Assembly: GCA_032620915.1 (NCBI GenBank)
Contig: CP136052.1
Coordinates: forward strand, 1,526,501-1,590,500
Direction: 5' to 3'
Source: Oscillospiraceae bacterium NTUH-002-81
GTDB taxonomy: Bacteria; Bacillota; Clostridia; Lachnospirales; Lachnospiraceae
DNA length: 64,000 nucleotides
The notes below the pieces were generated by a model that searched no databases, was not told the origin of the DNA, and saw only the letters and a program-made list of their open reading frames with translations. Position numbers and translations under genes: made by a program. Position 1 is the first letter of the stretch; each line of letters starts with the position of its first letter. Shown here piece by piece: positions 63,679-64,000 of the stretch.

Positions 63679-64000
63679 ATGGAATTGTTATCCATCGAGA
63701 AGGAACTGAAAAAAAATGCATACCCGGGAAGAGGAATCATCATCGGGCGTTCGAAAGACGGAACGAAGGCAGTCACTGCCTACTTCATCATGGGAAGAAG
63801 CGAGAACAGCCGCAACCGTGTATTTGTGGAAGACGGAGACGGCATCCGCACCCAGGCATTTGACCCATCCAAGCTTACCGATCCCAGTCTGATCATTTAC
63901 GCACCTGTGCGTGTGTTGGGCAACAAGACGATCGTCACCAACGGAGACCAGACAGATACGATCTATGAGCTGATGGATCGTCAGCATACCTTTGAGCAGG
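63679..64000 (+). CDS. IMP cyclohydrolase-like protein (5' part)
   Basis: The first 107 residues are in the window and the frame continues past its end. LKKNAYPGRGIIIGRSKDGT, then VTAYFIMGRSENSRNRVFVE and GNKTIVTNGDQTDTIYE match the PurO-type IMP cyclohydrolase family (PF07826-like), which closes the purine ring in the last step of IMP synthesis. AGGAGG lies before the ATG. It follows pyk by 60 bases with a small CTGCC/GGCAG hairpin between. Confidence 0.82.
   Translation, partial: MELLSIEKELKKNAYPGRGIIIGRSKDGTKAVTAYFIMGRSENSRNRVFVEDGDGIRTQAFDPSKLTDPSLIIYAPVRVLGNKTIVTNGDQTDTIYELMDRQHTFEQ

Overview
The window reads as a chromosomal segment of a low-GC-lineage but GC-balanced, anaerobic, spore-forming member of the Clostridia, most likely Lachnospiraceae (inference). 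The spore genes gpr and spoIIP, a group B type [FeFe] hydrogenase, the comEA/comEC-holA-rpsT-gpr-spoIIP-lepA-hemW order, strong AGGAGG ribosome sites and Gram-positive lipoboxes support this. No rRNA, tRNA or CRISPR array was seen.

Layout. (1) 1-7596: accessory end of a type VIIb (ESX/WXG100) secretion locus: a LytTR regulator, a YukD/EsaB-like ubiquitin-fold protein, five WXG100-type proteins (one frameshifted), and a lipase-like effector with its secretion-like helical domain at the C-terminus. An IS110-family element sits between the ribosome site and the start of the yukD-like gene. (2) 7642-12713: an AT-richer island with a divergent putative regulator and a tightly coupled five-gene operon (guanylate-kinase-like, anchored exported protein, PHP phosphoesterase, small unknown, membrane HExxH protein). 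I cannot match it to a described system. (3) 12788-16286: dUTPase, gamma-carbonic-anhydrase-like protein, DUF1893, [FeFe] hydrogenase. (4) 16507-22987: arginine biosynthesis, argG divergent from argC-GNAT-argJ-argB-argD, with mirrored promoters and inverted-repeat operators. (5) 23083-29158: orphan solute-binding lipoprotein, small DMT protein, lipoprotein ComEA, a response regulator/histidine kinase/GerMN lipoprotein set. (6) 29155-42311: comEC, a DUF4160/DUF2442-XRE toxin-antitoxin-like pair under a palindromic promoter, holA, rpsT, gpr, spoIIP, hydrolase, lepA, M24 peptidase, hemW. (7) 42546-51653: Nudix, YbaK-like deacylase, VanRS-like pair with an exported protein and ABC transporter, NhaC antiporter. 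(8) 51733-60897: a complete phosphate regulon (Na/Pi transporter, pstSCAB, phoU, phoR, phoP) with two identically phased Pho boxes. (9) 60935-64000: RelBE-type pair, repeat array, pyruvate kinase, start of an IMP cyclohydrolase-like gene.

A general caution: nine genes, including argJ, comEC, hemW and the hydrogenase, are each broken by a single-base indel in or next to a 4-6 base homopolymer. In every case the reading frame is restored to a family-typical sequence by one base. This looks like sequencing or assembly error more than true gene decay, so these entries are marked as pseudogenes only as read. Starts were chosen by ribosome site and family length. Functional assignments come from motifs recognised by eye, not from database searches.
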